Source of the DNA: Hymenobacter plasmatis
Lineage (GTDB): Bacteria; Bacteroidota; Bacteroidia; Cytophagales; Hymenobacteraceae
Length of the DNA: 44,875 bases
Direction: 5' to 3'
Assembly (NCBI RefSeq): GCF_020711255.1
Contig: NZ_JAJFAW010000034.1
Span: 1 to 44,875 of the forward strand
The position numbers and the translations under genes are program-made. Of the stretch, positions 15,973 to 23,464 are shown one piece after another; the first letter of the stretch is position 1; each line of letters opens with the position of its first letter. Below the pieces are notes generated by a model. That model had not been told where the DNA came from, searched no databases, and saw nothing but the letters and a program-made list of their open reading frames with translations.

Positions 15973-17172
15973 CTAGCGCCCCTGGCGGCGGCGCAGTTCT
16001 TTTTGAATGAGCAGAAACTCGCGGCTGCTTTGCCCGGAGATGGCCGTATTCTCGTCGGCCCGGCGTAGCAGGTACGGCATCACGGCGGCTACCGGGCCAT
16101 AGGGGAGGTACTTGGCGGTATTGTAGCCGGCGTGGGCCAGGTTGTAGGTGAGGTTGTCGCTCATGCCGTAGAGCTGGGCAAACCACACGCGAGTGTCGCT
16201 GGGCGCGAGGCCGGCCTGCTGCATGAGCTGGGTGAGCAGCAGGGAGCTAGCTTCATTGTGGGTGCCGGCGCAAATGCTGATGCGGTCAATATGCTCCACG
16301 CAAAAGCGCAGCGCCGCGTCGTAGAGCTCGTCGGTGGCCTGCTTGGTGGGGTTAATGGGGTTGGGATAGCCGCGCTGCTTGGCTACACGGGCTTCCTTTT
16401 CCATGTAAGCCCCGCGCACCAGCTTGGCGCCCATGTAGTACCCGGCTTCCACCGCGGCCGCGTGCGCGGCCTTCAAGGCGTCGAGCCGGTCGTGCAGGTA
16501 AAGCTGGTAGGTATTCCAGACGATGGCCGTTTCGCGGTTGTACTTGGCCATCATGTCGTAGGCCAGTTGGTCGATGGTGTGCTGAAACCAGCTTTCCTCG
16601 GCATCGATAAACAGGCGCACGCCGTGCTGGTGGGCGCGGGCGCACAGGGCCTCCACCCGGGCCACGGCGCGGGAGTGCGCGGTTTCTTCGTCGGCGGTAA
16701 GCAGCTGGCCCGCCTGAATTTTCTCGAGAATGGCCACGTTGGCCACGCCCGTTACTTTAAACACCGAAAACGGGATGTGCGTGGAGCGGTGGGCCTCGTC
16801 GATGGTGGCCAGGATTTCGTCGCGGGTGTGGTCGTAGCTGCGGTCGCTGCCTTCGCCTTCCACCGAATAGTCGAGGATGGTGCCGATGTTGTACTTGCCC
16901 AATTCTTCGGTCACGGGGCGGCACTCGGCAATGGTTTCGCCGCCGCAGAACTGCTCGAAGATGGAATGCTTGATGAGGAACTTGGTGCCGGGTAGGCCCC
17001 ACTTCAGGGCGGTTTTCATCAGCCCACTGCCCGTTTTCACCAGGGTGCCGTTGTTCATGGCCGCGAACAGCGCATAAACTTTCCGCAGCTGCCCGTCGGA
17101 CTTGGAAGCGAAGGCCACGCGGGTATCATCGAAGGAAATGGGCGGGGCCTGGGTAGGGGAAACGGGGGACAT
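15973..17172 (-). CDS. Proline dehydrogenase (monofunctional PRODH)
   Basis: A 399-residue FAD enzyme that oxidises L-proline to pyrroline-5-carboxylate and passes electrons to quinone at the inner membrane. The PRODH barrel motifs are clear: FIDAEESW (188-195), GAKLVRGAYMEKEAR (248-262), AQLYGMSDNLTYNLA (332-346) and YLPYGPVAAVMPYLLRRADE (355-374), the last carrying the substrate-binding Arg pair. There is no P5C dehydrogenase domain, so it is the short eukaryote-like type common in Bacteroidota. It is divergently arranged with the DAHP synthase gene across a 145-bp gap. Confidence 0.95.
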   Translation of the reverse strand: MSPVSPTQAPPISFDDTRVAFASKSDGQLRKVYALFAAMNNGTLVKTGSGLMKTALKWGLPGTKFLIKHSIFEQFCGGETIAECRPVTEELGKYNIGTILDYSVEGEGSDRSYDHTRDEILATIDEAHRSTHIPFSVFKVTGVANVAILEKIQAGQLLTADEETAHSRAVARVEALCARAHQHGVRLFIDAEESWFQHTIDQLAYDMMAKYNRETAIVWNTYQLYLHDRLDALKAAHAAAVEAGYYMGAKLVRGAYMEKEARVAKQRGYPNPINPTKQATDELYDAALRFCVEHIDRISICAGTHNEASSLLLTQLMQQAGLAPSDTRVWFAQLYGMSDNLTYNLAHAGYNTAKYLPYGPVAAVMPYLLRRADENTAISGQSSREFLLIQKELRRRQGR

Positions 17173-17257
17173 ACGGAGCAGCTTGGGGGTGGGAATTGAG
17201 GCGATAAGCAGAAGGCGGGCGAAGGTAACCGGTAAACAACGTTTCGTGGAAACGAGT

Positions 17258-17265
17258 TACGTTTG
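17258..17265 (+). promoter_or_regulatory. Bacteroidota -7 element for the DAHP synthase gene
   Basis: TACGTTTG matches TAnnTTTG exactly, leaving a leader of about 50 nt before the ATG. It lies in the divergent gap with proline dehydrogenase. Confidence 0.6.
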
Positions 17266-17317
17266 CCCAGCTTTTCGGCACCGGCCCGAAACGCGACTTC
17301 ACCTGCCCAATACTGAA

Positions 17318-18445
17318 ATGCCTTCTGTTGCTGAAACGTTCTTTACCAAGATGCTGGCCCAAAAAGGCCAGCCCATCCTCATTGCCGGCCCGTGCTCGGC
17401 CGAAACCGAGGAACAGGTGATGGCCACGGCCCGCGGCCTGCAGGCATTGGGCAACATTGACCTGTTTCGGGCGGGCATCTGGAAGCCCCGCACCCGCCCG
17501 GGCTCGTTTGAGGGCATGGGCGTGGTGGCGCTGCCCTGGCTGCAGCGCGTGAAGGCCGAAACCGGCATTCCGACGGCGATAGAGGTGGCCACGCCGCGCC
17601 ACGTAGAAGAGGCCCTGCGCCACGGCATCGACGTGCTCTGGATTGGGGCCCGCACCACCGTAAACCCCTTTGCGGTGCAGGAACTGGCCGATGCGCTGGC
17701 CGGCACCGGCGTGCCCGTGATGGTGAAAAACCCGGTGAACCCCGACGTGGCCCTCTGGGCCGGCGCCCTCGAGCGCCTGGAGCGGGCCGGCATCACCGAT
17801 TTGGCGGCCATTCACCGCGGCTTCAGCACGTTTGCGCCCAGCCGTTACCGTAACGCGCCTACCTGGATTTTGCCGATTGAGCTGAAAACGCGCTTCCCGC
17901 ACATTCCGCTCATCTGCGACCCCAGCCACATCGGCGGGCGCCGCGACTTGCTGCTGCCCATCGCGCAGAAGGCCCTCGACCTGGACTACGACGGCCTCAT
18001 TATCGAAACCCACCCCGACCCCGACCACGCCCTGAGCGACGCCGAGCAGCAGGTGACGCCCGCGCGCCTGGGCGAAATCCTTAGCGAGCTGCAGTACCGC
18101 TACCGTTCTTCCAACAACGCCGACTACCTCAACAAGGCCGAGGAGCTGCGCCAGAAAATGGACGTGGCCGACCGCGAGATTGTAGAAGCCCTGGCCCGCC
18201 GCATGGCCCTGGTAGAAGAGCTGGCCGAATACAAAAAGGAAAACAACGTCAAAATCCTGCAATTCGACCGCTGGCAGGAAATCTTCAACACCCGCACCGA
18301 GTGGGCCAGCAAGCTAAATGTGAACGATAAATTTGTGGCCGAGCTCTACAAGCTGATTCACATCGAAAGCATCCGCAAGCAAACCGAGGTGCTCAATGGG
18401 AGGCCGCAAGTAGACGGCATCAGTCATTTGGGGCCGGGGCTATAG
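17318..18445 (+). CDS. Bifunctional DAHP synthase / chorismate mutase type II
   Basis: A 375-residue fusion. Residues 1-262 form the DAHP synthase barrel (type I-beta, KDO8P-synthase-like), condensing PEP and erythrose 4-phosphate in the first shikimate step. Signatures are IAGPCSAET (22-30), LFRAGIWKPRTRPGSFEG and ICDPSHIGGRRD. Residues of about 270-365 form an AroQ-type chorismate mutase helix bundle (LRQKMDVADREIVEALARRM, then a KKENNVKILQFDRW segment), which makes prephenate. The start ATG is chosen because it follows the -7 box and begins the barrel; the open frame runs 72 codons further without conserved sequence. The mutase domain probably also serves in feedback regulation. aroB and aroA lie downstream. 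Confidence 0.95.
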   Translation: MPSVAETFFTKMLAQKGQPILIAGPCSAETEEQVMATARGLQALGNIDLFRAGIWKPRTRPGSFEGMGVVALPWLQRVKAETGIPTAIEVATPRHVEEALRHGIDVLWIGARTTVNPFAVQELADALAGTGVPVMVKNPVNPDVALWAGALERLERAGITDLAAIHRGFSTFAPSRYRNAPTWILPIELKTRFPHIPLICDPSHIGGRRDLLLPIAQKALDLDYDGLIIETHPDPDHALSDAEQQVTPARLGEILSELQYRYRSSNNADYLNKAEELRQKMDVADREIVEALARRMALVEELAEYKKENNVKILQFDRWQEIFNTRTEWASKLNVNDKFVAELYKLIHIESIRKQTEVLNGRPQVDGISHLGPGL

Positions 18446-18452
18446 CACCTGG

Positions 18453-18863
18453 CTACCGCAGCCGCTCGTAGGTATCGACGGGCGCGTCCAGGCAGCCGCC
18501 GTAGTCCAGCACCAGCTTATCGCCGCTGAGGGTGAAGACGATGTCCCGCGGGCCGGCGTTGGCATTCGCATAGGCAAAACGCGCCATGGGCACCGTGGTT
18601 GAGCTGCCGCACGCCTGGCCGGTGGTGTAGGAATAGCTGCCATAAGTGGTGGGCTGACCATCCTTGTAAAAGGAAAAGCCGCTGTCTGTGAACTTCACCA
18701 GCTCGTTGGCCAGCGGCGCCTGCGGGCAGTAGCATTGATGGGCCGTGAGCTGCCAGGTACCGGCCAAGCTGGGGAAGGTAGCCGCATCTTTTTTGCAGCC
18801 CGCCAACAGGCCGGCCGCTGCGAACAGTACACCAAAGGAAGCCAGGCGAGTCTGCAAAAACAT
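18453..18863 (-). CDS. Lipocalin-like small lipoprotein
   Basis: A 136-residue lipoprotein. MFLQTRLASFGVLFAAAGLLAGC ends in a lipobox with Cys23. The mature domain opens SLAGTWQLTAHQCYC and continues with short beta-strand-like segments (KFTDSGFSFYKDGQPTTYGS, DIVFTLSGDKLVLDYG), the pattern of lipocalin-like Bacteroidota lipoproteins that begin with GxW. The ligand is unknown. Four extra cysteines in the mature part could form disulfides. It converges on the DAHP synthase gene with only 7 bp between stop codons. Confidence 0.75.
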   Translation of the reverse strand: MFLQTRLASFGVLFAAAGLLAGCKKDAATFPSLAGTWQLTAHQCYCPQAPLANELVKFTDSGFSFYKDGQPTTYGSYSYTTGQACGSSTTVPMARFAYANANAGPRDIVFTLSGDKLVLDYGGCLDAPVDTYERLR

Positions 18864-18962
18864 ATGGAGAAGGGGTGGGTGAAAGCGCTGCTGCTACTCG
18901 CCTGACCCGTGCCGGTTCGCATAGGTTGCACGGCAGTGTAGCAAACCTGCCATTTTTATCCT

Positions 18963-18970
18963 GACTTTTG
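18963..18970 (+). promoter_or_regulatory. Near-consensus -7 element abutting aroB (probably leaderless)
   Basis: GACTTTTG is one mismatch from TAnnTTTG and ends only 4 bp (CCCC) before the aroB ATG. A start site 5-7 bp downstream of the box would give a leaderless or nearly leaderless mRNA. The same ACTTTTGCCCCATG context occurs at 42.9 kb. Confidence 0.5.
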
Positions 18971-18974
18971 CCCC

Positions 18975-20021
18975 ATGGATAGTTCCGTTATTATTGGGCC
19001 CGAAGCCCTGCCCGCGCTGGCCGAATTTCTGTACCGGCCGGCCGTGAGCCGGGTGTTTGTGCTGGTCGACAGCAATACGTCGCGCTTGTGCCTGCCACTG
19101 CTGGAAAAGCACTTGCCGACCAATTACCACCTCATCGAAATCCCGGCGGGGGAGGAGTACAAGACCCTGGCCACCTGCGATACCGTGTGGTGCCAGCTCA
19201 CCGAGCAGCGCGCCGACCGGCACGCCGTGCTCGTGAACCTGGGCGGCGGCGTGGTCACGGACTTGGGCGGCTTTGCGGCGGCGCTCTACAAGCGCGGCAT
19301 CCGGTTTGTGCAAGTGCCCACCACGCTCCTCGCGCAGGTAGACGCCAGCGTGGGCGGCAAAACCGGCATCGACTTCCAGGGCTATAAAAACCAGCTGGGC
19401 GTGTTTCAGGCCCCGGCCGCCGTATTCATTGAGCCAGGATTTTTGCAAACCCTGGACCCACGCCAGCTCAAGTCGGGCTACGCCGAGGTGCTCAAGCACT
19501 GGCTCATTGCCGATGCGGCCGCCTTCAACGTGCACCGCCGCCTGGGCTGGCTCACCGACGACTGGACGCCGATTATCCGCGAGTCGGTGGCGCTCAAGCA
19601 GCGCATCGTGGCGCAAGACCCACTGGAGAGCGGCCCGCGCAAGCTGCTCAACTTCGGCCATACCGTGGGCCACGCCCTCGAAAGCTACCTGCTCACCCAG
19701 CCCGGCCGCGAGATTCTGCACGGCGAGGCCGTGGCCGCGGGCCTGGTGTGCGAAAGCTGGCTGTCGGTGCAGCGCGGCCTGCTGAGCGCCGAGGAAATGG
19801 ACAAAATCGAAACCTTCGTGTTTTCGGTCTTCGATAAGGTGGCGTTCGTGGGGCTGGAAACCGATGCCATTGCCGACCTGGCGCTGCAGGACAAGAAGAA
19901 TGCGGGCGCCATTATCAACTGCACCTTGCTCAACGGCATCGGCAACGGCGTGTTTGACCAGCCCGTGACGGTGGCCGAAATCGCCGAATCGTTGCGCTAT
20001 TACCACCGGCTGCAAGCGTAG
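18975..20021 (+). CDS. aroB: 3-dehydroquinate synthase
   Basis: A 348-residue NAD- and metal-dependent cytoplasmic enzyme that closes DAHP to 3-dehydroquinate, shikimate step 2. The NAD-binding loop is GGGVVTDLGGF (90-100). VPTTLLAQVDASVGGKTGID (114-133) is diagnostic. Metal ligands are E171 (GYAEVLKH), H229 (NFGHTVGHALE) and H249 (LHGEAVAAGL). Length is normal for AroB. It lies 529 bp after the DAHP synthase gene with an opposing lipoprotein gene between, so it has its own promoter. aroA follows after a 105-bp gap containing an inverted repeat. Confidence 0.97.
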   Translation: MDSSVIIGPEALPALAEFLYRPAVSRVFVLVDSNTSRLCLPLLEKHLPTNYHLIEIPAGEEYKTLATCDTVWCQLTEQRADRHAVLVNLGGGVVTDLGGFAAALYKRGIRFVQVPTTLLAQVDASVGGKTGIDFQGYKNQLGVFQAPAAVFIEPGFLQTLDPRQLKSGYAEVLKHWLIADAAAFNVHRRLGWLTDDWTPIIRESVALKQRIVAQDPLESGPRKLLNFGHTVGHALESYLLTQPGREILHGEAVAAGLVCESWLSVQRGLLSAEEMDKIETFVFSVFDKVAFVGLETDAIADLALQDKKNAGAIINCTLLNGIGNGVFDQPVTVAEIAESLRYYHRLQA

Positions 20022-20024
20022 CCG

Positions 20025-20107
20025 GTTGTCCGTTGTTAGTTATCTGTGGTTAGATGCGCTGGCTCGCATCTGCTTTCCAATCGACCAACTGACTAACAAC
20101 GGACAAC
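20025..20107. repeat. Inverted repeat between aroB and aroA
   Basis: GTTGTCCGTTGTTAGT (20025-20040) is perfectly mirrored by ACTAACAACGGACAAC (20092-20107), with a further AACTAACAACTGACAAC tail before aroA. The 51-bp spacer and lack of a T-run argue against a plain terminator; it looks like a dispersed repeat. Confidence 0.75.
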
Positions 20108-20126
20108 TAACAACTGACAACCAAAC

Positions 20127-21374
20127 ATGCACCTTTCCTGGCCCGGCGGCCCGCTGCGCGGTACTGCCCAACTTCCGGCTTCCAAGAGCGAAGCCAACCG
20201 CGCCCTCATCCTGCAGGCCTTAGCCGGCGGCGGCACCCTCGATAACCTGTCGGACGCGCACGACACCCAGCTGATGCGGCGCTTGCTAGCCGCTGCGCCC
20301 AGCACCAACCTGCTCGATGCCGAGGATGCCGGCACCGTCATGCGTTTTCTCACCGCCTACCTGTCCGTCACGAACTGGCAGGGCCGCCTCACGGGCACCG
20401 CCCGCATGCAGGAGCGGCCCATCGGCGTGCTCGTGGATGCGCTTCGGCAAGCCGGTGCCCGTATCAACTACCTCAACAACGAAGGCTTTCCGCCACTTGA
20501 GCTGCAAGGGTTTGCGCCCGCGGCTCACAGTCCAGCTCAACCCACCGAATTGGCCGTGCGCGGCGACATCAGCAGCCAGTACATTTCGGCCTTGCTGATG
20601 GTGGGCCCGCGGCTGCCCGGTGGCCTGCGCCTGCGCCTCACCGGCCACGTGGGTTCCCGCCCCTACATCAACATGACGGTGGCGTTGATGCAATTATTCG
20701 GCGCTCACTACACCGCCGACGGCGACACGCTGCTGGTAAGCCCCGGCGAGTACCAGCCCACCAACTACACCGTGGAGTCGGACTGGTCGGCGGCCAGCTA
20801 CTGGTACTCGCTAGTAGCGTTGGCCCCGGCCGGCTCAGAAATCACGCTGCCCGGCCTGCGCCAGCAGTCGCTGCAGGGCGACCAGGCCATTGTGGGCATG
20901 ATGAAGCCTTTTGGCATCGACACCACATTTCTGCCCGATGGCATTCACCTCAAGCAACTGCCCGTACCGGCGAGCTCCGAGGTGCTGGCGTTCGACTTCA
21001 CGGACTGCCCGGACCTGGCCCAAACCGTGGCGGTGGTAGCCGCGGCGCGCGGCATCCCGGTTGATATGACGGGACTGGAAAGCCTGCGCATCAAGGAAAC
21101 TGACCGGATTGCGGCCCTGCAAATGGAGCTGGCCAAGTTCGGCGGGAGCCTGCGCGAAGTGGCGGACGGCCGCTTCCGGGCCGAATCCAGTGGCTTTGCC
21201 GTCAATAATCAGTCGGTGGCCACCTACCACGACCACCGCATGGCCATGGCGTTTGCGCCCCTCGCCATGCTGGGCCAGCTCAATATTGAAGCCCCAACGG
21301 TGGTGAAGAAATCTTACCCCCAATTCTGGAAAGAGCTGGCCAAAAGCGGCTTCGTTATCGAAGAAGCTGGCTGA
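20127..21374 (+). CDS. aroA: 3-phosphoshikimate 1-carboxyvinyltransferase (EPSP synthase)
   Basis: A 415-residue cytoplasmic enzyme joining shikimate 3-phosphate and PEP to EPSP. Motifs in order: LPASKSEANRALI near residue 16 (Bacteroidota form of the PEP-site SKS motif), DAGTVMRFLTAYL near 68, TGTARMQERPIG near 90, LRIKETDRIAAL near 318 and YHDHRMAMAFAPLAML near 370. It is a few residues shorter than E. coli AroA, as usual in this phylum. Together with aroB upstream it forms a short shikimate cluster. Its 3' end overlaps the opposing binding-protein gene by 20 bp. Confidence 0.96.
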   Translation: MHLSWPGGPLRGTAQLPASKSEANRALILQALAGGGTLDNLSDAHDTQLMRRLLAAAPSTNLLDAEDAGTVMRFLTAYLSVTNWQGRLTGTARMQERPIGVLVDALRQAGARINYLNNEGFPPLELQGFAPAAHSPAQPTELAVRGDISSQYISALLMVGPRLPGGLRLRLTGHVGSRPYINMTVALMQLFGAHYTADGDTLLVSPGEYQPTNYTVESDWSAASYWYSLVALAPAGSEITLPGLRQQSLQGDQAIVGMMKPFGIDTTFLPDGIHLKQLPVPASSEVLAFDFTDCPDLAQTVAVVAAARGIPVDMTGLESLRIKETDRIAALQMELAKFGGSLREVADGRFRAESSGFAVNNQSVATYHDHRMAMAFAPLAMLGQLNIEAPTVVKKSYPQFWKELAKSGFVIEEAG

Positions 21375-22158
21375 AATACGCCGCCGACTTGCGCAGCCGG
21401 CTGCCGTACCAGCTAAACAGCTCTCCGTCGACAATCTCAATCCTGGCCGCCGGGCATATTTCCTGGAATTCGGCAATGTGCTTTCCGCCGAAAGGGTAGG
21501 GCTCGGAGGATAGCAGAATGCGCTGGGGAGCGGCAGCGGCCAGCTGCTCGGCGGTAATCTCCGGGTAGCGGCCCAAGTCGGCGAAGACGTTGGCAAAGCC
21601 GGCCCGGCGCAGCAGGTCGTCGATAAACGTGCCCGCGGCGGCCACCATATACGGCTTCTTCCAAATGAAGTACGCGGCCGGTACAGCCGGGCCACCGGTG
21701 GGCAGCGCGGCAAACGAAGCTTCGATTTCGGCTGCCAGCGTCTGGGCACGCTCTTTGGCCCCCGCGATAAAGCCCACGCGCCGAATCATGTCCAACGCTT
21801 CCGGCAAGGTGCTGATGTCGCTCAGCCATACCGGGTACTTGGCGGCAAGTAGCTCAATTCCGGTCTGGTAGTTTTCCTCCTTATTGCCAATTATCAAGTC
21901 GGGCTTTAGGGCGGCTATTTTGTCGAAATCAAAGTTCTTGGTGCCCCCAATGAGCGCGGCTTTGGTGCGGGCTTCCGTGGGGTGAATGCAGAATTTGGTT
22001 ACGCCTACCACCTTGTCGCCCAGTCCCAGGTCAAACAGCAATTCCGTTTGCGACGGCACCAGCGAGACTATGCGCTGCGGCGGAAACGGCACCGCCACCC
22101 GCCGGCCCATTTGGTCGGTTACGGTGAGGGGTGGGAAAGGAAAGTCGGGTAGTTCCAT
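21355..22158 (-). CDS. Helical-backbone metal receptor / BtuF-like binding protein without signal peptide
   Basis: A 267-residue protein of the BtuF/FhuD-type periplasmic binding fold. The N-lobe shows RIVSLVPSQTELLFDLGLGD and VVGVTKFCIHP; the C-lobe shows FIWKKPYMVAAAGTFIDDLL and a PQRILLSSEPYPFG segment. Relatives bind vitamin B12, siderophores or haem for ABC importers. The protein starts MELPDFPFPPLTVTDQMGRR with no signal peptide, and I see no alternative upstream start, so it may be cytoplasmic or act without an importer. No permease or ATPase genes are nearby. The convergent 20-bp overlap with aroA is at the two C-termini. Confidence 0.8.
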   Translation of the reverse strand: MELPDFPFPPLTVTDQMGRRVAVPFPPQRIVSLVPSQTELLFDLGLGDKVVGVTKFCIHPTEARTKAALIGGTKNFDFDKIAALKPDLIIGNKEENYQTGIELLAAKYPVWLSDISTLPEALDMIRRVGFIAGAKERAQTLAAEIEASFAALPTGGPAVPAAYFIWKKPYMVAAAGTFIDDLLRRAGFANVFADLGRYPEITAEQLAAAAPQRILLSSEPYPFGGKHIAEFQEICPAARIEIVDGELFSWYGSRLRKSAAYFSQLLR

Positions 22159-22166
22159 AGAAAAAA

Positions 22167-22252
22167 GTCATCCTGAGCCGAGCGAAGTACCTTATTACCA
22201 TTGAACCAACAGTTCTGGCGAAATAAGGTCCTTTGCTCAGCTCAGGATGACA
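22167..22252. repeat. Palindromic REP-like element, copy B
   Basis: Imperfect inverted arms of about 30 bp, GTCATCCTGAGCCGAGCGAAG on the left and CAGCTCAGGATGACA on the right. This is a CCTGAGC sub-type of the same family as copies A, C, D and E. It lies between the M42 peptidase and the metal-receptor gene. Confidence 0.8.
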
Positions 22253-22274
22253 GACGTTTAACTCAATTAAAGAC

Positions 22275-23345
22275 TTAGCTGAAGTAGCGGAAGTCGTGCC
22301 CGTCTTCGATGCGCAGGAGCGTTTCGTAAATCAGGCGGGTTACGCTGTCCACGTCGTCTTTGTGCACGGTTTCGACGGTGGTGTGCATGTACTTCAGCGG
22401 CAGCGAAATCAGGGCGGCGGCCACGCCGGACCCGGAATAAGCAAAGGCGTCGGTATCGGTGCCGGTGGCGCGGGTGGCGGCGGCCCGCTGGAACGGAATG
22501 TCGGTTAGCTTGGCCGTGTCGATGATGAGGTCGCGCAGGTGATTTTGCACGGCCGGGCCGTAGGTAATCACCGGGCCTTTGCCGCAGGAAATGTCGCCGG
22601 AGGTCTTCTTTTCGTACATCGGCGACTGGCTGTCGTGGGTCACGTCGGTGATGATGGCCACGTCGGGGTTGATGCGGTGGGCCACCATTTCGGCGCCGCG
22701 CAGCCCAATTTCCTCCTGCACCGCATTCACGATGTAGAGGCCGAAGGGCAGTTTTTTCTTGTTCTCCTTCAGCATGCGCGCCACCTCGGCTATCATGAAG
22801 CCGCCCACGCGGTTATCGAGCGCGCGGCCCACGTAGTACTTGTCGTTGAGTACCGTAAACTCGTCCTCAAACGTGACCACGGAGCCCACGTGCACGCCCA
22901 TTTCCTCTACTTCTTCCTTGGAGGAAGCACCGCAGTCCAGAAACACGGTTTCGATGGTGGGCGCCTTGTCCTGCTCCACCTTGCGCACATGGATGGCGGG
23001 CCAGCCAAACACGGCTTTCACAATACCTTTCTCACCGAAGATGTTCACCCGCTTGCTGGGGGCCACCAGCGGGTCGGAGCCGCCGTTGCGGCGCAGGTAC
23101 AAATAGCCTTCCTTGGTGATGTAATTCACGAAGTAGGAAATTTCATCGGCGTGCGCTTCGATGACCACCTTGTACTTCGCCTCGGGGTTGATGACGCCGA
23201 CCACCGTGCCGTAAGTATCCACAAAGTACTCGTCGATATACGGCTTGATGTAGTCCAGCCACAGCTTTTGGCCTTCTTTTTCGAAGCCGGTCGGGGAGGG
23301 GTTGTTGAGGTAGGTTTGGAGGAACTCGAAGGATTCGGGACGCAT
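22275..23345 (-). CDS. M42 family aminopeptidase
   Basis: A 356-residue cytoplasmic metallo-aminopeptidase of the M42 (FrvX/TET) family, which usually forms large tetrahedral particles that trim peptides from N-termini. Likely metal and catalytic residues are H65 (IEAHADEIS), D177 (RALDNRVGG), the EE pair 211-212 (NAVQEEIGLRG), D234 (IITDVTHDSQSP) and the His in KYMHTTVETVH near 323. The usual HxDE is AHADE here, which keeps the His and Asp. Length is typical. It sits alone between two palindromic repeats, so it is probably monocistronic. Confidence 0.93.
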   Translation of the reverse strand: MRPESFEFLQTYLNNPSPTGFEKEGQKLWLDYIKPYIDEYFVDTYGTVVGVINPEAKYKVVIEAHADEISYFVNYITKEGYLYLRRNGGSDPLVAPSKRVNIFGEKGIVKAVFGWPAIHVRKVEQDKAPTIETVFLDCGASSKEEVEEMGVHVGSVVTFEDEFTVLNDKYYVGRALDNRVGGFMIAEVARMLKENKKKLPFGLYIVNAVQEEIGLRGAEMVAHRINPDVAIITDVTHDSQSPMYEKKTSGDISCGKGPVITYGPAVQNHLRDLIIDTAKLTDIPFQRAAATRATGTDTDAFAYSGSGVAAALISLPLKYMHTTVETVHKDDVDSVTRLIYETLLRIEDGHDFRYFS

Positions 23346-23355
23346 GGTAGGTAAT

Positions 23356-23457
23356 TGTCATTCAGAGCGCAGCGCAGAATCTTATCACGTCAGCGCCGCT
23401 AGGTAGAAGAGAGAACAAAGGCAGCCGTGATAAGATGCTTCCTTCGTCAGCATGACA
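23356..23457. repeat. Palindromic REP-like element, copy C (hybrid arms)
   Basis: The left arm is the TCAGAGCGCAGCGCAG sub-type and the right arm is the TTCCTTCGTCAGCATGACA sub-type. They pair mainly through the shared core ATCTTATCACG / CGTGATAAGAT and the outer TGTCAT / ATGACA. The mismatched arms suggest recombination between two family members. Confidence 0.8.
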
Positions 23458-23464
23458 AATGGGG

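Noticed and set aside
20025..20107. aroB-aroA inverted repeat as a terminator
   Set aside because: The loop is 51 bp and there is no T-run, so it fits a dispersed repeat better.
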